Origin: Chryseobacterium sp. StRB126 | GTDB lineage: Bacteria; Bacteroidota; Bacteroidia; Flavobacteriales; Weeksellaceae | DNA length: 64,000 bases | Direction: 5' to 3' | NCBI RefSeq assembly: GCF_000829375.1 | Contig: NZ_AP014624.1 | Span: 4,898,001 to 4,962,000 of the forward strand | Shown: positions 10,525 through 19,376 of the stretch, piece by piece | Layout: each line of letters opens with the position of its first letter | Numbering within the stretch: position 1 is the first letter of the stretch | Notes under the pieces: generated by a model | The model's input: only the letters and a program-made list of their open reading frames with translations | Database searches by the model: none | What the model was told of the DNA's origin: nothing | Made by a program: the position numbers and the translations under genes

Positions 10525-11874
10525 ATGGCAAAACTGAAAACGGCATATTTCTGTCAAAACTGCGGAACCCAGTACTCCCAATGGATGGGACAATGCAAAA
10601 ACTGTGGACAATGGAATACTCTGGTGGAAGAAGTAGTGGAAAAACCCAATAGTAAAGCGGTACCCTTCTCAAAAACCAAACAACACGTCATTAATATTAT
10701 TGAGGTAGAAACCAGTGAAGAACCAAGACTTAAAACGCCTTCGGAAGAACTGAACCGTGTTCTTGGTGGTGGAATTGTTTTAGGCTCCGTTACTTTAATC
10801 GGTGGTGAACCGGGAATTGGGAAATCTACTCTCTTGCTTCAGCTTGCCTTAAAAATGAAGAAAAAAATCTTCTATGTTTCCGGGGAAGAAAGTGCTTCTC
10901 AGATTAAAATGAGAGCCGACAGGTTAACGGATATTCAAAATCCAAACTGCTTCCTGTTTACAGAAACCTCGCTGGAAAAAATTCTTCATGAAGCTAAAAA
11001 ACTGGAACCGGATTTCATGATTATCGATTCTATTCAGACACTACAGTCTCAATTGATCGAAAGTTCTCCCGGAACGGTTTCTCAAATCAGAGAATGTTCC
11101 AACGAGATCATTAAATACGCTAAAGAAAACAGCATTCCTGTATTTTTAGTAGGTCATATTACCAAAGATGGCCAGATTGCCGGGCCAAAGGTATTGGAGC
11201 ATATGGTAGATGTGGTCTTAAATTTTGATGGAGACCGAAATCACCTTTTCAGATTATTGAGAGCCAACAAAAACCGTTTTGGATCCACTTCCGAAATCGG
11301 AATTTATGAAATGGTATCCCAGGGATTGAAGGAAATTAAAAATCCTTCAGAAATCCTTATCACCAAGAAGTTTGAAGAACTTTCCGGAAATTCTGTCGCA
11401 GTAACGCTGGAAGGAAACAGACCCATGCTTTTAGAAATTCAGGCATTGGTAAGTACAGCCGTTTATGGAACTCCTCAAAGAAGCTGTACCGGATTTGATT
11501 CAAAAAGATTAAATATGCTTCTTGCAGTTCTTGAAAAAAGGGCTGGTTTCCAATTAGGAGCTAAAGACGTTTTCCTTAATATTACGGGTGGAATAAAAAC
11601 AGATGATCCTGCTTTGGATTTAGCCGTGATAGCCTCTGTTCTATCTTCTAATGAAGATATAGCCATTTCAGAACATTATTGTTTTGCCGGAGAGATTGGG
11701 TTAAGCGGAGAAATTCGTCCGGTTGCTCAAATTGAACAAAGAATTACAGAAGCTGAAAAATTGGGGTATGAAAAGATATTTGTTTCCAATCTTAATAAAA
11801 TTCCGAAAAGAAAATTCGGAATCAAGATTGAAGAAGTAAGTAAAATTGAAGATTTCCATGAAAGACTTTTTTAA
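10525..11874 (+). CDS. radA: DNA repair protein RadA
   Basis: 449 residues, normal length. An N-terminal zinc finger CQNCG...CKNCG lies at residues 10-28. The RecA-like ATPase has Walker A GGEPGIGKST at 93-102, then the family-specific KNRFG motif, and a Lon-protease-like C-terminal domain. RadA promotes branch migration and D-loop extension in recombination; in some bacteria it is also needed for natural transformation. TATAACTTCGCAG just before the start resembles a flavobacterial -7 box. The last ~60 bases recur in decayed form at 13016-13075, beyond the next gene. Confidence 0.96.
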   Translation: MAKLKTAYFCQNCGTQYSQWMGQCKNCGQWNTLVEEVVEKPNSKAVPFSKTKQHVINIIEVETSEEPRLKTPSEELNRVLGGGIVLGSVTLIGGEPGIGKSTLLLQLALKMKKKIFYVSGEESASQIKMRADRLTDIQNPNCFLFTETSLEKILHEAKKLEPDFMIIDSIQTLQSQLIESSPGTVSQIRECSNEIIKYAKENSIPVFLVGHITKDGQIAGPKVLEHMVDVVLNFDGDRNHLFRLLRANKNRFGSTSEIGIYEMVSQGLKEIKNPSEILITKKFEELSGNSVAVTLEGNRPMLLEIQALVSTAVYGTPQRSCTGFDSKRLNMLLAVLEKRAGFQLGAKDVFLNITGGIKTDDPALDLAVIASVLSSNEDIAISEHYCFAGEIGLSGEIRPVAQIEQRITEAEKLGYEKIFVSNLNKIPKRKFGIKIEEVSKIEDFHERLF

Positions 11875-11887
11875 AAAAATGTAAATA

Positions 11888-12994
11888 ATGCAACTCGAAA
11901 ACATTCAGAAGTTTGTCCTTGTATTACTTTATGGGGGGTTAACCTTACTTTCATTTACCGTATTGATTAATCCTATGCGGGTTAATAAAAAGGCCAACTT
12001 TTTTTTCGGGATGTTTATATTATTCTGGTCCAGTTACTGGCTTCTTGATATTTTACATTTTTGTGGAATTTCACCAGACTCCTGGTTTGTATTTACGGTA
12101 TATGCATTACAGATCTTTACTCCTATTTTTTTATTTTTCAGTGTTGTGTCTTTTATCAACCCTAATTATAGGTTTAAAAGAACTGATCTTATTTGTCTTA
12201 TTACTCCTGTAATTTATTGGATCTTATTGTTCAATATGGAAAACCATCCGGTCATCCGAAGTATGGTAATGCTCATTGATGTCTCTCACAATCTTCCCTA
12301 CATCGCCCTTATTTATTTTAAAATCAGAAAACATCAGAAGAGAATTAAAACTATTTCGTCCAATACAGAGAATATCGACTTACAATGGCTGATTAAATTA
12401 AGTTTTCTTCTTTTTGTAACCATTATCATAACGGTTGGCTATGAGCTTTTCAACACTTTTGTGTATAAAATGCATCAGCATTTGGTGATGGATCTCCTGT
12501 TTTTATTTATCCTTTACAGTACGCTCTACTATGTTCTCAGACAAAAGGAAATCTATCCTGTAGATAAAAGCCAACGGGCAGAACTTCTTTCTATTGAACT
12601 GGAAAATGAAGCAGAGGAAATCTCAAGGAAAAAAATAATTCCTGATGATGAATTTGAGTCTTTAAAACAAAGGCTAATCACTGTAATGGAAACAGAAAAA
12701 CCTTATCTGGATGGAGAACTCAATTTATTAAAACTATCTGATCTTATTCAGATCAATGCCCATCAACTTTCCTACCTTCTCAACACGGGTTTTCAGGAAA
12801 ACTTTTTCTATTTTGTGAATAAATACAGGGTTGAACACGCACAAAAGATGCTTATTGATAGCTCCTCTCACAAACTTTCTATATTAGGAATTGCATTTGA
12901 CTCCGGTTTTAATTCAAAAACGGCATTCAATACTATCTTTAAAAAAATGACTGGTATGACTCCTACCGAATTCAGAAAAGACCAATTCAGCTAA
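11888..12994 (+). CDS. Membrane-anchored AraC-family transcriptional regulator
   Basis: 368 residues. About 220 N-terminal residues form several hydrophobic helices. A linker follows, then a C-terminal AraC-type double helix-turn-helix (LNLLKLSDLIQINAHQLSYLLN, then KLSILGIAFDSGFNSKTAFNTIFKKMTGMTPTEF). This class of membrane AraC regulators is common in Flavobacteriia and is thought to sense envelope or extracellular signals. It starts 13 bases after radA. Because a decayed radA tail lies just after it, the gene appears to have been inserted behind radA rather than being its ancestral neighbour. Targets unknown. Confidence 0.85.
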   Translation: MQLENIQKFVLVLLYGGLTLLSFTVLINPMRVNKKANFFFGMFILFWSSYWLLDILHFCGISPDSWFVFTVYALQIFTPIFLFFSVVSFINPNYRFKRTDLICLITPVIYWILLFNMENHPVIRSMVMLIDVSHNLPYIALIYFKIRKHQKRIKTISSNTENIDLQWLIKLSFLLFVTIIITVGYELFNTFVYKMHQHLVMDLLFLFILYSTLYYVLRQKEIYPVDKSQRAELLSIELENEAEEISRKKIIPDDEFESLKQRLITVMETEKPYLDGELNLLKLSDLIQINAHQLSYLLNTGFQENFFYFVNKYRVEHAQKMLIDSSSHKLSILGIAFDSGFNSKTAFNTIFKKMTGMTPTEFRKDQFS

Positions 12995-13015
12995 TTTGCC
13001 TTCATTAAAAAGGGA

Positions 13016-13075
13016 ATAATTCGGAATAAAAATTGTAGAAGTCAATAAAATTAAAGATCTTAACAAAAGATTTTC
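13016..13075 (+). pseudogene. Decayed duplicate of the radA 3' end
   Basis: These bases align with the last codons of radA (11815-11874). In the matching frame they read FGIKIVEVNKIKDLNKRF against FGIKIEEVSKIEDFHERLF in the intact gene. The stop codon is lost. The AraC-type gene lies exactly between intact radA and this remnant, so the tail of the host gene is present on both sides of an inserted gene. The differences point to a diverged donor allele or to age. Confidence 0.75.
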
Positions 13076-13077
13076 AA

Positions 13078-13749
13078 ATGATGAAAACAAGTATTCTGGA
13101 ATATTACAGCAACCTCGCTGAATCTTATGATGAGAACCGTTTCGGGAATTCTTATGGGAAATATATTGACCATCAGGAAAGAGCTTTTCTAACCTCCTTT
13201 TTCAAAGATAAAAAATATACAAAGGTTTTGGATCTGGGATGTGGAACAGGCAGGCTATTAAATTTTGCTACCCATGGAACAGATTTCAGCGAAAATATGC
13301 TGAATATTGCCCGCCAAAAATATCCTGAAAAAAATCTGGGCGTGGGGGAAATTTCAGAAATTCCTTTTCATGGTGAGTTTGACTGCATTTTCTGCTTTCA
13401 TGTTATTATGCATCAAAATCAGGAAGAAACGATGACGTTTTTGAATGAATGCTATCAAAAGTTAAACAAAAAAGGGATTTTGATTTTTGATTATCCTGTA
13501 AAAAGCAGAAAAAAATCTGTTTCTCCACAGGAAGACTGGCATGCCGGCAATAGCTTTTCAGTTTCAGAAATTACAGAACTTTCAAAAGGCCAATGGAAAG
13601 TTAAAAGTACAACTGGAATATTATTTTTTCCTATTCACAGATTACCGAAAGCCATAAGAAAATTCTTTCTTCCGCTGGACATCTTTCTTTGCCGCACTTT
13701 TCTGAAAAATTGGGCATCTTATCACATTAGTGTTTTAGAAAAGGTATGA
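13078..13749 (+). CDS. Class I SAM-dependent methyltransferase
   Basis: 223 residues. The SAM-binding motif VLDLGCGTGRLL lies near residues 49-60, followed by the acidic strand and motif II region FDCIFCFHVIMH. The fold is the small methyltransferase-11/25 type. Substrate unknown. It heads a tight operon: its stop overlaps the start of the VanW-like gene, which overlaps the AcpH-like gene. Translation starts directly after the radA-tail remnant, and ATGATG gives two possible starts three bases apart. Confidence 0.85.
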   Translation: MMKTSILEYYSNLAESYDENRFGNSYGKYIDHQERAFLTSFFKDKKYTKVLDLGCGTGRLLNFATHGTDFSENMLNIARQKYPEKNLGVGEISEIPFHGEFDCIFCFHVIMHQNQEETMTFLNECYQKLNKKGILIFDYPVKSRKKSVSPQEDWHAGNSFSVSEITELSKGQWKVKSTTGILFFPIHRLPKAIRKFFLPLDIFLCRTFLKNWASYHISVLEKV

Positions 13750-14453
13750 AACAGCGATTGAAAAACTGGATTCCTCATTCATTGAAACTGCAGATAAAAC
13801 TTTTGCAGCGGTATCTGGCTGATCAAAAAAAAAATTACAATTACCCCAAAGAATATCGTTCAGAAAACATTGGTGAATATTCAGTTAAACTCCGACAGGC
13901 TATCAAAAACGGATCGTTTCATGATAATAAAATTCATAATTTAAAAGTTGTAGGTAATAAAATTCACAATCTTATCATTCACCCCAACGAAGTATTTTCT
14001 TTCTGGAAAATGATTGGAAAGCCTAGTGCAAAGAATAACTTTAAGGAAGGAAGAAACCTCATCAACAATACAATTTCCAGTGATTTCGGCGGCGGAATCT
14101 GCCAATTCTCCTCTATTTTATATTATTTAGCTCTTCAATCCGGCTTAAAGATTTTAGAAAGATATCCACATTCTATGGATATTTATAAAGAGGAGGAACG
14201 TTTTACACCCTTAGGTTCGGATTGTACCGTTGTTTATGGTTACAAAGACCTACAGATTCAGAATTCTTTTCCGTTTCCTGTTCAGTTTAAATGCGAGATA
14301 CATGATGATGAACTTCATCTGAGTTTGATTTCCCCGGAAGAAGTGATCTTAAACGATATTGAGTTTAAATATCACGAAATTGAAAAAGGAGTCTGGGTGG
14401 AAACAGTAAGTAATAGCCGAACTTTGTTTAAAAATTTTTATATTCGTTTATGA
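13746..14453 (+). CDS. VanW-family protein
   Basis: 235 residues. The signature lies in the central part: EVFSFWKMIGKPSAKNNFKEGR, followed by DFGGGICQFSSILYYLAL and RYPHSMDI. VanW proteins were first noted beside vancomycin-resistance genes, but their biochemical role is unknown and most members are unrelated to resistance. No signal peptide is visible. ATGA overlaps at both ends show translational coupling with the methyltransferase and the ACP phosphodiesterase genes. Confidence 0.87.
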   Translation: MKQRLKNWIPHSLKLQIKLLQRYLADQKKNYNYPKEYRSENIGEYSVKLRQAIKNGSFHDNKIHNLKVVGNKIHNLIIHPNEVFSFWKMIGKPSAKNNFKEGRNLINNTISSDFGGGICQFSSILYYLALQSGLKILERYPHSMDIYKEEERFTPLGSDCTVVYGYKDLQIQNSFPFPVQFKCEIHDDELHLSLISPEEVILNDIEFKYHEIEKGVWVETVSNSRTLFKNFYIRL

Positions 14454-15043
14454 ATTATCTGGCTCACTCCCTTCTCACTTTCACTGATGGACAAATTGTT
14501 GGTCAGTTTTTGGAAGATTTTATCCGAAACAGGGATCGTTTTTCTTTCCCTAAGGATATTCAGGATGGAATTACTTTACACAGAGCCATTGATACTTTCA
14601 CAGATTCTCACCCTGCCATTCATGAAGCTAAAAAAGTATTTGCTCCCTTGGTAAGGCTTTATGCAGGGGCCTTTGTAGATGTCTCTATGGACTATTTTGT
14701 AGCTAATGATCTTTCTTTAAACTCTCTAACAGAATGGAAAACCCATTCTTTACGTGTTTACAGAATTTTAAATGCTAATGAAGAATGGCTCCCGGAAAAT
14801 TTCAAGAAAATGCTGGTTAAAATGGAACAGGATGACTGGCTTTATAATTACCGCGAAGACTGGGGCATTAAATTCAGTATCCAAAATGTATTGAACAAAG
14901 CAAAGTATCTGGATAAGGATATTCCTGTTTTTGAAGCCTTTTTAACGAATAAAGATTTTCTTCAAGAGTGCTACAATGATTTTTTTCCGGACCTACTTGC
15001 TCATGCAAAAGACATTAATATACGCCTTCAATTGGAAAATTAA
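14450..15043 (+). CDS. Acyl carrier protein phosphodiesterase (AcpH family)
   Basis: 197 residues beginning MNYLAHSLLTF, with LHRAIDTFTDSHPAI, as is standard for AcpH. The family removes the 4'-phosphopantetheine arm from acyl carrier protein and uses an HD-like metal site. Last gene of a three-gene operon; its stop overlaps by four bases the stop of the convergent DUF6702 gene. Confidence 0.87.
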   Translation: MNYLAHSLLTFTDGQIVGQFLEDFIRNRDRFSFPKDIQDGITLHRAIDTFTDSHPAIHEAKKVFAPLVRLYAGAFVDVSMDYFVANDLSLNSLTEWKTHSLRVYRILNANEEWLPENFKKMLVKMEQDDWLYNYREDWGIKFSIQNVLNKAKYLDKDIPVFEAFLTNKDFLQECYNDFFPDLLAHAKDINIRLQLEN

Positions 15044-15540
15044 AACTGTTTATAAAGATATCGGTTCGGATACGTTAATTTTTCACTCTTTCTGTCTCCG
15101 TTTACAATGATATGAACAATATTAATCTGGTCATCAAAAAGGTTGTACAGGAAACTTACAGCCGCTTCGATTTTTTTAGGATTGGCTACAGGCTCTGATT
15201 CTAAATAAACATTTACAGATTCCTGATCTTCTTCATATCCTATATAATTTATCTTGAGAAATTTATTGTCTGTTTTGAGCTTAAAATATTCCTGACAATA
15301 TTTAGACAATGCCTCATTAAGTTTTACCTTGTACTTGTCATCATTAAAATGAAAAGTTCCTCCATACTTTTTCCCCAGGCCATTCTCCAGATCATCAAGA
15401 AAGAATCTTCCTGTTACTTCAAAGGTTTTAGATTTAGAGCTGTAGCTGATCTCTACAGATCCTACGTGATAGGGATGCCATACTTTTGTAAAAGACAATA
15501 AAAAAACAATTGGGAGCAACAATAGCCATAATTTCTTCAT
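15040..15540 (-). CDS. DUF6702-family secreted protein
   Basis: 166 residues with an N-terminal hydrophobic signal segment (LLLLPIVFLLSF). The mature start WHPYHVGSVEISYSSKSKTFEVTGRFFLDDLE matches the DUF6702 proteins that accompany M1 peptidases and HupE-like proteins in Flavobacteriia. Function unknown. Divergent from the HupE-like gene, which together with the M1 peptidase gene lies just downstream on the other strand, keeping the usual association. Confidence 0.78.
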   Translation of the reverse strand: MKKLWLLLLPIVFLLSFTKVWHPYHVGSVEISYSSKSKTFEVTGRFFLDDLENGLGKKYGGTFHFNDDKYKVKLNEALSKYCQEYFKLKTDNKFLKINYIGYEEDQESVNVYLESEPVANPKKIEAAVSFLYNLFDDQINIVHIIVNGDRKSEKLTYPNRYLYKQF

Positions 15541-15607
15541 AAACCCCGACTTTTAAATAATGTGTACGAAATTAATCATTATTTTCGTACGCATTATATT
15601 TTACATT

Positions 15608-16189
15608 ATGATGCAGGATTTTCTATTTTATTTAAACCTTGGATGGGAGCACATTATTTCCCTTGATGCCTTAGACCATCAGCTTTTTGTTTTGGCTCTA
15701 ATTGCCGTTTACTCTTATAGTGATTGGAAAAAAATTATTATCCTCGTAACGGCGTTCACTATTGGGCATTCCATTACATTAGCTTTAAGTATTCTTGATG
15801 TTTTCAGAGTTCCTTCGGATTGGGTTGAATTTTTAATTCCCTTAACCATCGTACTTACTTCTTTGGATAATATTATTATGAAAAATCAGAAACAGACGTT
15901 AATGCGGGCCAATTACTACCTTGCCCTTATTTTTGGATTGATTCACGGGATGGGTTTCGCCAATACAGCAAGAGTAATGATTGCTAAGAGTCAAAGTATT
16001 GCAGTCCCGTTATTAGGGTTTAATATCGGATTGGAACTAGGGCAAATCGTTATTGTGGGAGCAATTTTAATATTGCTGTTTATTCTGCTTACCCTTTTTA
16101 AGGTGAATAAAAAAGACTGGATCCTTTTTGTCTCATCCGGAGTCTTTGCATTATCCTTAAAAATGACTTTGGAAAGAATTCCTTTCTAA
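15608..16189 (+). CDS. HupE/UreJ-family membrane protein
   Basis: About 193 residues from the chosen start (MMQDFLFYLNLGWEHI). The frame is open from 15560, but that start would add a short hydrophobic leader not seen in the family. The segment GWEHIISLDALDHQLFVLALI carries the conserved His and Asp-His pair; about six hydrophobic helices follow, including FGLIHGMGFANTARVM. Related HupE and UreJ proteins are nickel-permease-like accessory proteins, but in Bacteroidota this branch has no hydrogenase or urease partner and its substrate is unknown. Confidence 0.82.
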   Translation: MMQDFLFYLNLGWEHIISLDALDHQLFVLALIAVYSYSDWKKIIILVTAFTIGHSITLALSILDVFRVPSDWVEFLIPLTIVLTSLDNIIMKNQKQTLMRANYYLALIFGLIHGMGFANTARVMIAKSQSIAVPLLGFNIGLELGQIVIVGAILILLFILLTLFKVNKKDWILFVSSGVFALSLKMTLERIPF

Positions 16190-16256
16190 ACGTGAAATAT
16201 TTTTATTATTTCAACCGCTTATTACTATCTTTGATAATTATTAAATCATTTCGGTT

Positions 16257-18641
16257 ATGAAACTAAAAGTTGTTATACTTTCACTTTCTGTATTTGCATA
16301 TACAGGTTTCACCGCACAAAATATTCAGAATAACCCGGGCAGCAATCATGGCAACAAGTTTGAACAGCTGGGAACTATTCTGCCAACACCCAACATTTAC
16401 AGAACAGCTTCCGGAGCTCCCGGACATGCCTACTGGCAAAACAGAGCTGATTATAACATTACCGCTTACCTTGATGAAGATAAAAGAAATCTGAAAGGTT
16501 CGGAAACGGTTACTTATTACAATAATTCTCCTGATGAACTGGATTATATCTGGCTTCAGCTTGATGAAAATGAACATTCCAGTATAAGAAATGCAGGATA
16601 TGACAATTCTTCAATACTTAAACCGTCAACAACAGACCAGCAGCTTAAGGTTACTGAACTTCCAGTAAAGGATAATGGTTATGGGGTGACCCTTGAAAAA
16701 GTAACTGATGCTTCCGGAAGTCCTTTAAAATATACCGTCAATAAAACTATGATGCGTATTGACCTTCCAAAAGCTTTGAAAAAAGGAGAAAAATTTGTTT
16801 TCAAGGTAGATTGGAATTACAATATTTCCAATAGAATGAAAATGGGTGGCCGCGGCGGTTATGAAAACTTCCCGGAAGATGGGAATGACTTATACACCAT
16901 GGCTCAATGGTATCCAAGGATGTGTGTGTATAGTGATTTTCAGGGCTGGCAAAATCATCAGTTTACCGGAAGAGGAGAATTTGCCCTGGTTTTCGGAAAC
17001 TATAAAGTTACGATGAATGTGCCTGCCGACCATATTGTAGGCGGAACAGGGGAATGTAAAAACTACGATCAGGTATTAACTTCTGATCAACTTTCAAGAT
17101 ACAAAAAAGCAGAGAGCGCTTCTGAACCTATAGAAATTGTAACCTTAGACGAAGCTAAAAAAGCAGAGAAAAATCATTCCAAGCAAAGAAAAACATGGGT
17201 TTTTGAAGCCAATGATGTAAGAGATTTTGCATGGACTTCATCCAGAAAGTTTGTTTGGGACGGAATGCGTGTCACCATTCCTGAAAACAATAATAAGGTA
17301 ATGGCTATGAGTTTCTATCCTAAAGAATCTTATGGACTTTACAGAAAATTTTCCACAAAGGCAGTAGCCCATACGATTAAAACATATTCGGAATTTACTA
17401 TTCCTTACCCTTATCCGGTAGCTCAATCTGTAGAAGCAGCCAGTGGAATGGAATATCCGATGATCTGCTTCAATTTCGGAAGAACGGAAAAAGACGGAAC
17501 TTATTCTGAAGGAACTAAAAACGGAATGATTGGGGTAATTATCCATGAAGTAGGTCACAACTTCTTTCCGATGATCATCAATTCTGATGAAAGACAATGG
17601 GCATGGATGGATGAAGGATTAAATACCTTCACAGAATATCTTACCGAAGAAAAATGGGATAATAAATTCCCTTCTAAAAGAGGTCCGGCATGGACGATTG
17701 TAGATTACATGAAGCTTCCGAAAGATCAATTGGAACCGATCATGAGTAATTCTGAAAATATTGTTCAATATGGTCCGAATGCTTACTCAAAACCTGCTAC
17801 AGGATTGAATATCCTTCGTGAAACCATTATGGGAAGAGAACTTTTTGATAAAGCATTCAAGACTTATGCAAAAAGATGGGCTTTCAAACACCCTGAACCT
17901 GCAGATCTTTTCCGTACGATGGAAGATGCTAGTGGTGAAGACCTTGATTGGTTCTGGAGAGGATGGTTCTATGGAACTGATCCCGTAGATATTGCCATCG
18001 ATAAAGTAACAGTAGCAACACCTAACCTGGAAACGAATCCGAAAGCTGCTGAAGAAATAAAATATCAGGTTGACAAACCTTTAGTAAACAGCTTTGAAGA
18101 CCTTTCAAAAATCAGAAACAGAGAAGACAAAAATATCACCTTCTATGTTGATCAGGATAAAGAGGCTCAGGATTTCTACTATAGATATGACAGAGGTCAG
18201 GAAAAGGTAAGCACTAAAGAGTATACGACTAAAGTGGATCCTACTCTACCTTTGGATGCTAAGGATAAGGAAAAATTCAAAAATATTACTGCTTATCAGA
18301 TCGATTTTGTGAACAAAGGTGGATTGGTAATGCCAATTATTCTTGAATTCACTTTTGAAGACGGTTCAAAATTATATGATAAGTCTTCTGCACAGATCTG
18401 GAGACTGAATGAACAAAAAGTGTCCAAAACGTATTATTTTGATAAGAAGCTTACATCTATTCAGTTAGACCCGATGAGAGAAACGGCTGATATTGATACA
18501 AACAATAACTTATGGACCAACAATGGCTCCGGTGGTGAGACTTCCAAATTCCAGCTCTTTAAGCAAAAACAGGAAGGAGCTCCTGTAAGAGGAAGTTCAA
18601 ACGGAAAAGTAAATCCGATGCAGGCCGCAGGAAAAATATAA
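16257..18641 (+). CDS. Secreted M1-family metallopeptidase
   Basis: 794 residues with a signal peptide ending near FTAQ (residue 21). The zinc site HEVGH lies at 430-434, with the third ligand Glu in WMDEGLNTF; the GMEYP segment upstream matches the M1 substrate-binding motif. This is the gluzincin aminopeptidase layout. The C-terminal 200 residues form a beta-rich region. It is exported, so peptide degradation in the periplasm or outside is likely. TATCTTTG at 16226-16233 resembles the -7 promoter box. A bidirectional terminator follows. Confidence 0.92.
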   Translation: MKLKVVILSLSVFAYTGFTAQNIQNNPGSNHGNKFEQLGTILPTPNIYRTASGAPGHAYWQNRADYNITAYLDEDKRNLKGSETVTYYNNSPDELDYIWLQLDENEHSSIRNAGYDNSSILKPSTTDQQLKVTELPVKDNGYGVTLEKVTDASGSPLKYTVNKTMMRIDLPKALKKGEKFVFKVDWNYNISNRMKMGGRGGYENFPEDGNDLYTMAQWYPRMCVYSDFQGWQNHQFTGRGEFALVFGNYKVTMNVPADHIVGGTGECKNYDQVLTSDQLSRYKKAESASEPIEIVTLDEAKKAEKNHSKQRKTWVFEANDVRDFAWTSSRKFVWDGMRVTIPENNNKVMAMSFYPKESYGLYRKFSTKAVAHTIKTYSEFTIPYPYPVAQSVEAASGMEYPMICFNFGRTEKDGTYSEGTKNGMIGVIIHEVGHNFFPMIINSDERQWAWMDEGLNTFTEYLTEEKWDNKFPSKRGPAWTIVDYMKLPKDQLEPIMSNSENIVQYGPNAYSKPATGLNILRETIMGRELFDKAFKTYAKRWAFKHPEPADLFRTMEDASGEDLDWFWRGWFYGTDPVDIAIDKVTVATPNLETNPKAAEEIKYQVDKPLVNSFEDLSKIRNREDKNITFYVDQDKEAQDFYYRYDRGQEKVSTKEYTTKVDPTLPLDAKDKEKFKNITAYQIDFVNKGGLVMPIILEFTFEDGSKLYDKSSAQIWRLNEQKVSKTYYFDKKLTSIQLDPMRETADIDTNNNLWTNNGSGGETSKFQLFKQKQEGAPVRGSSNGKVNPMQAAGKI

Positions 18642-18651
18642 TTCTAAATAA

Positions 18652-18677
18652 AAAAACAGCTTTAAAGCTGTTTTTAT
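18652..18677. terminator. Bidirectional terminator
   Basis: AAACAGCTTTAAAGCTGTTT is a perfect palindromic stem with A and T runs on either side. It lies between the convergent M1 peptidase and response regulator genes and can serve both. Confidence 0.88.
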
Positions 18678-19376
18678 TTAACCAAAGTATTCTTTCAGGT
18701 GTTTTTTGTAGGTTCTTCCCAATGGAAGCTGTTCCCCATTTTTCAAATAGATCGTATTCGAATCATAGGAACTGATATGAGAAGATAGTACAATATATGA
18801 TTTGTGAATTCTGATAAATCCTAAATTATGGTAGTTTTCTTCAAAATTGGACATCCGCTCCAGAATCATATATTTTTTCAGATGAGTCATCAGGATAATA
18901 TATTCTCCAAAACCCTGAACCCATTTTATATCTTTAAGAAGCACTTTATTCATGATATAATTTGATTTAAACATAATAAAATCTTCCTGTTTTTTATCTT
19001 CTGCAGACTGTTTAAACTGTAAGAAATCTTTTGCTTTATACACTGCTTTTTTAAATGTTTCAAAATCTACAGGCTTCACAAGATAATGCACAACATCCAG
19101 TTCAAATGCTCTCACTGCATACTGTGTTTCCAAGGTAAGAAATATACATAGAGGTTTGTAAGGCAATTGCAGTAAAAGATCAATTCCATTAATATAAGGC
19201 ATATTGATATCCAAGATAACAAGGTCCACCCTATTCTTTTGTAAGTATTGAAGGGCATCTTCAGGATTCTGAAAGGTTTCCAGCAATTCAACATCTTCTA
19301 TCCCTGCACAATAATGCCGGATAAGTTCTAATGCGGGATATTCATCATCCACACCTACAATTGTAAGGTTAGCCAT
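18678..19376 (-). CDS. LytTR-family response regulator
   Basis: 232 residues. An N-terminal receiver domain has acidic pocket residues Asp10 and Asp11 and the phosphoacceptor Asp56 in LVILDINMP. A C-terminal LytTR DNA-binding domain (about residues 135-232) includes IHKSYIV and NGEQLPLGRTYKKHL. It overlaps the end of the histidine kinase gene by one base, so the two form a classical LytS/LytR-type pair. In this setting such pairs often control nearby transport genes; here the divergent DUF2490-CitMHS-SDF cluster is the closest candidate, by position only. Confidence 0.92.
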   Translation of the reverse strand: MANLTIVGVDDEYPALELIRHYCAGIEDVELLETFQNPEDALQYLQKNRVDLVILDINMPYINGIDLLLQLPYKPLCIFLTLETQYAVRAFELDVVHYLVKPVDFETFKKAVYKAKDFLQFKQSAEDKKQEDFIMFKSNYIMNKVLLKDIKWVQGFGEYIILMTHLKKYMILERMSNFEENYHNLGFIRIHKSYIVLSSHISSYDSNTIYLKNGEQLPLGRTYKKHLKEYFG

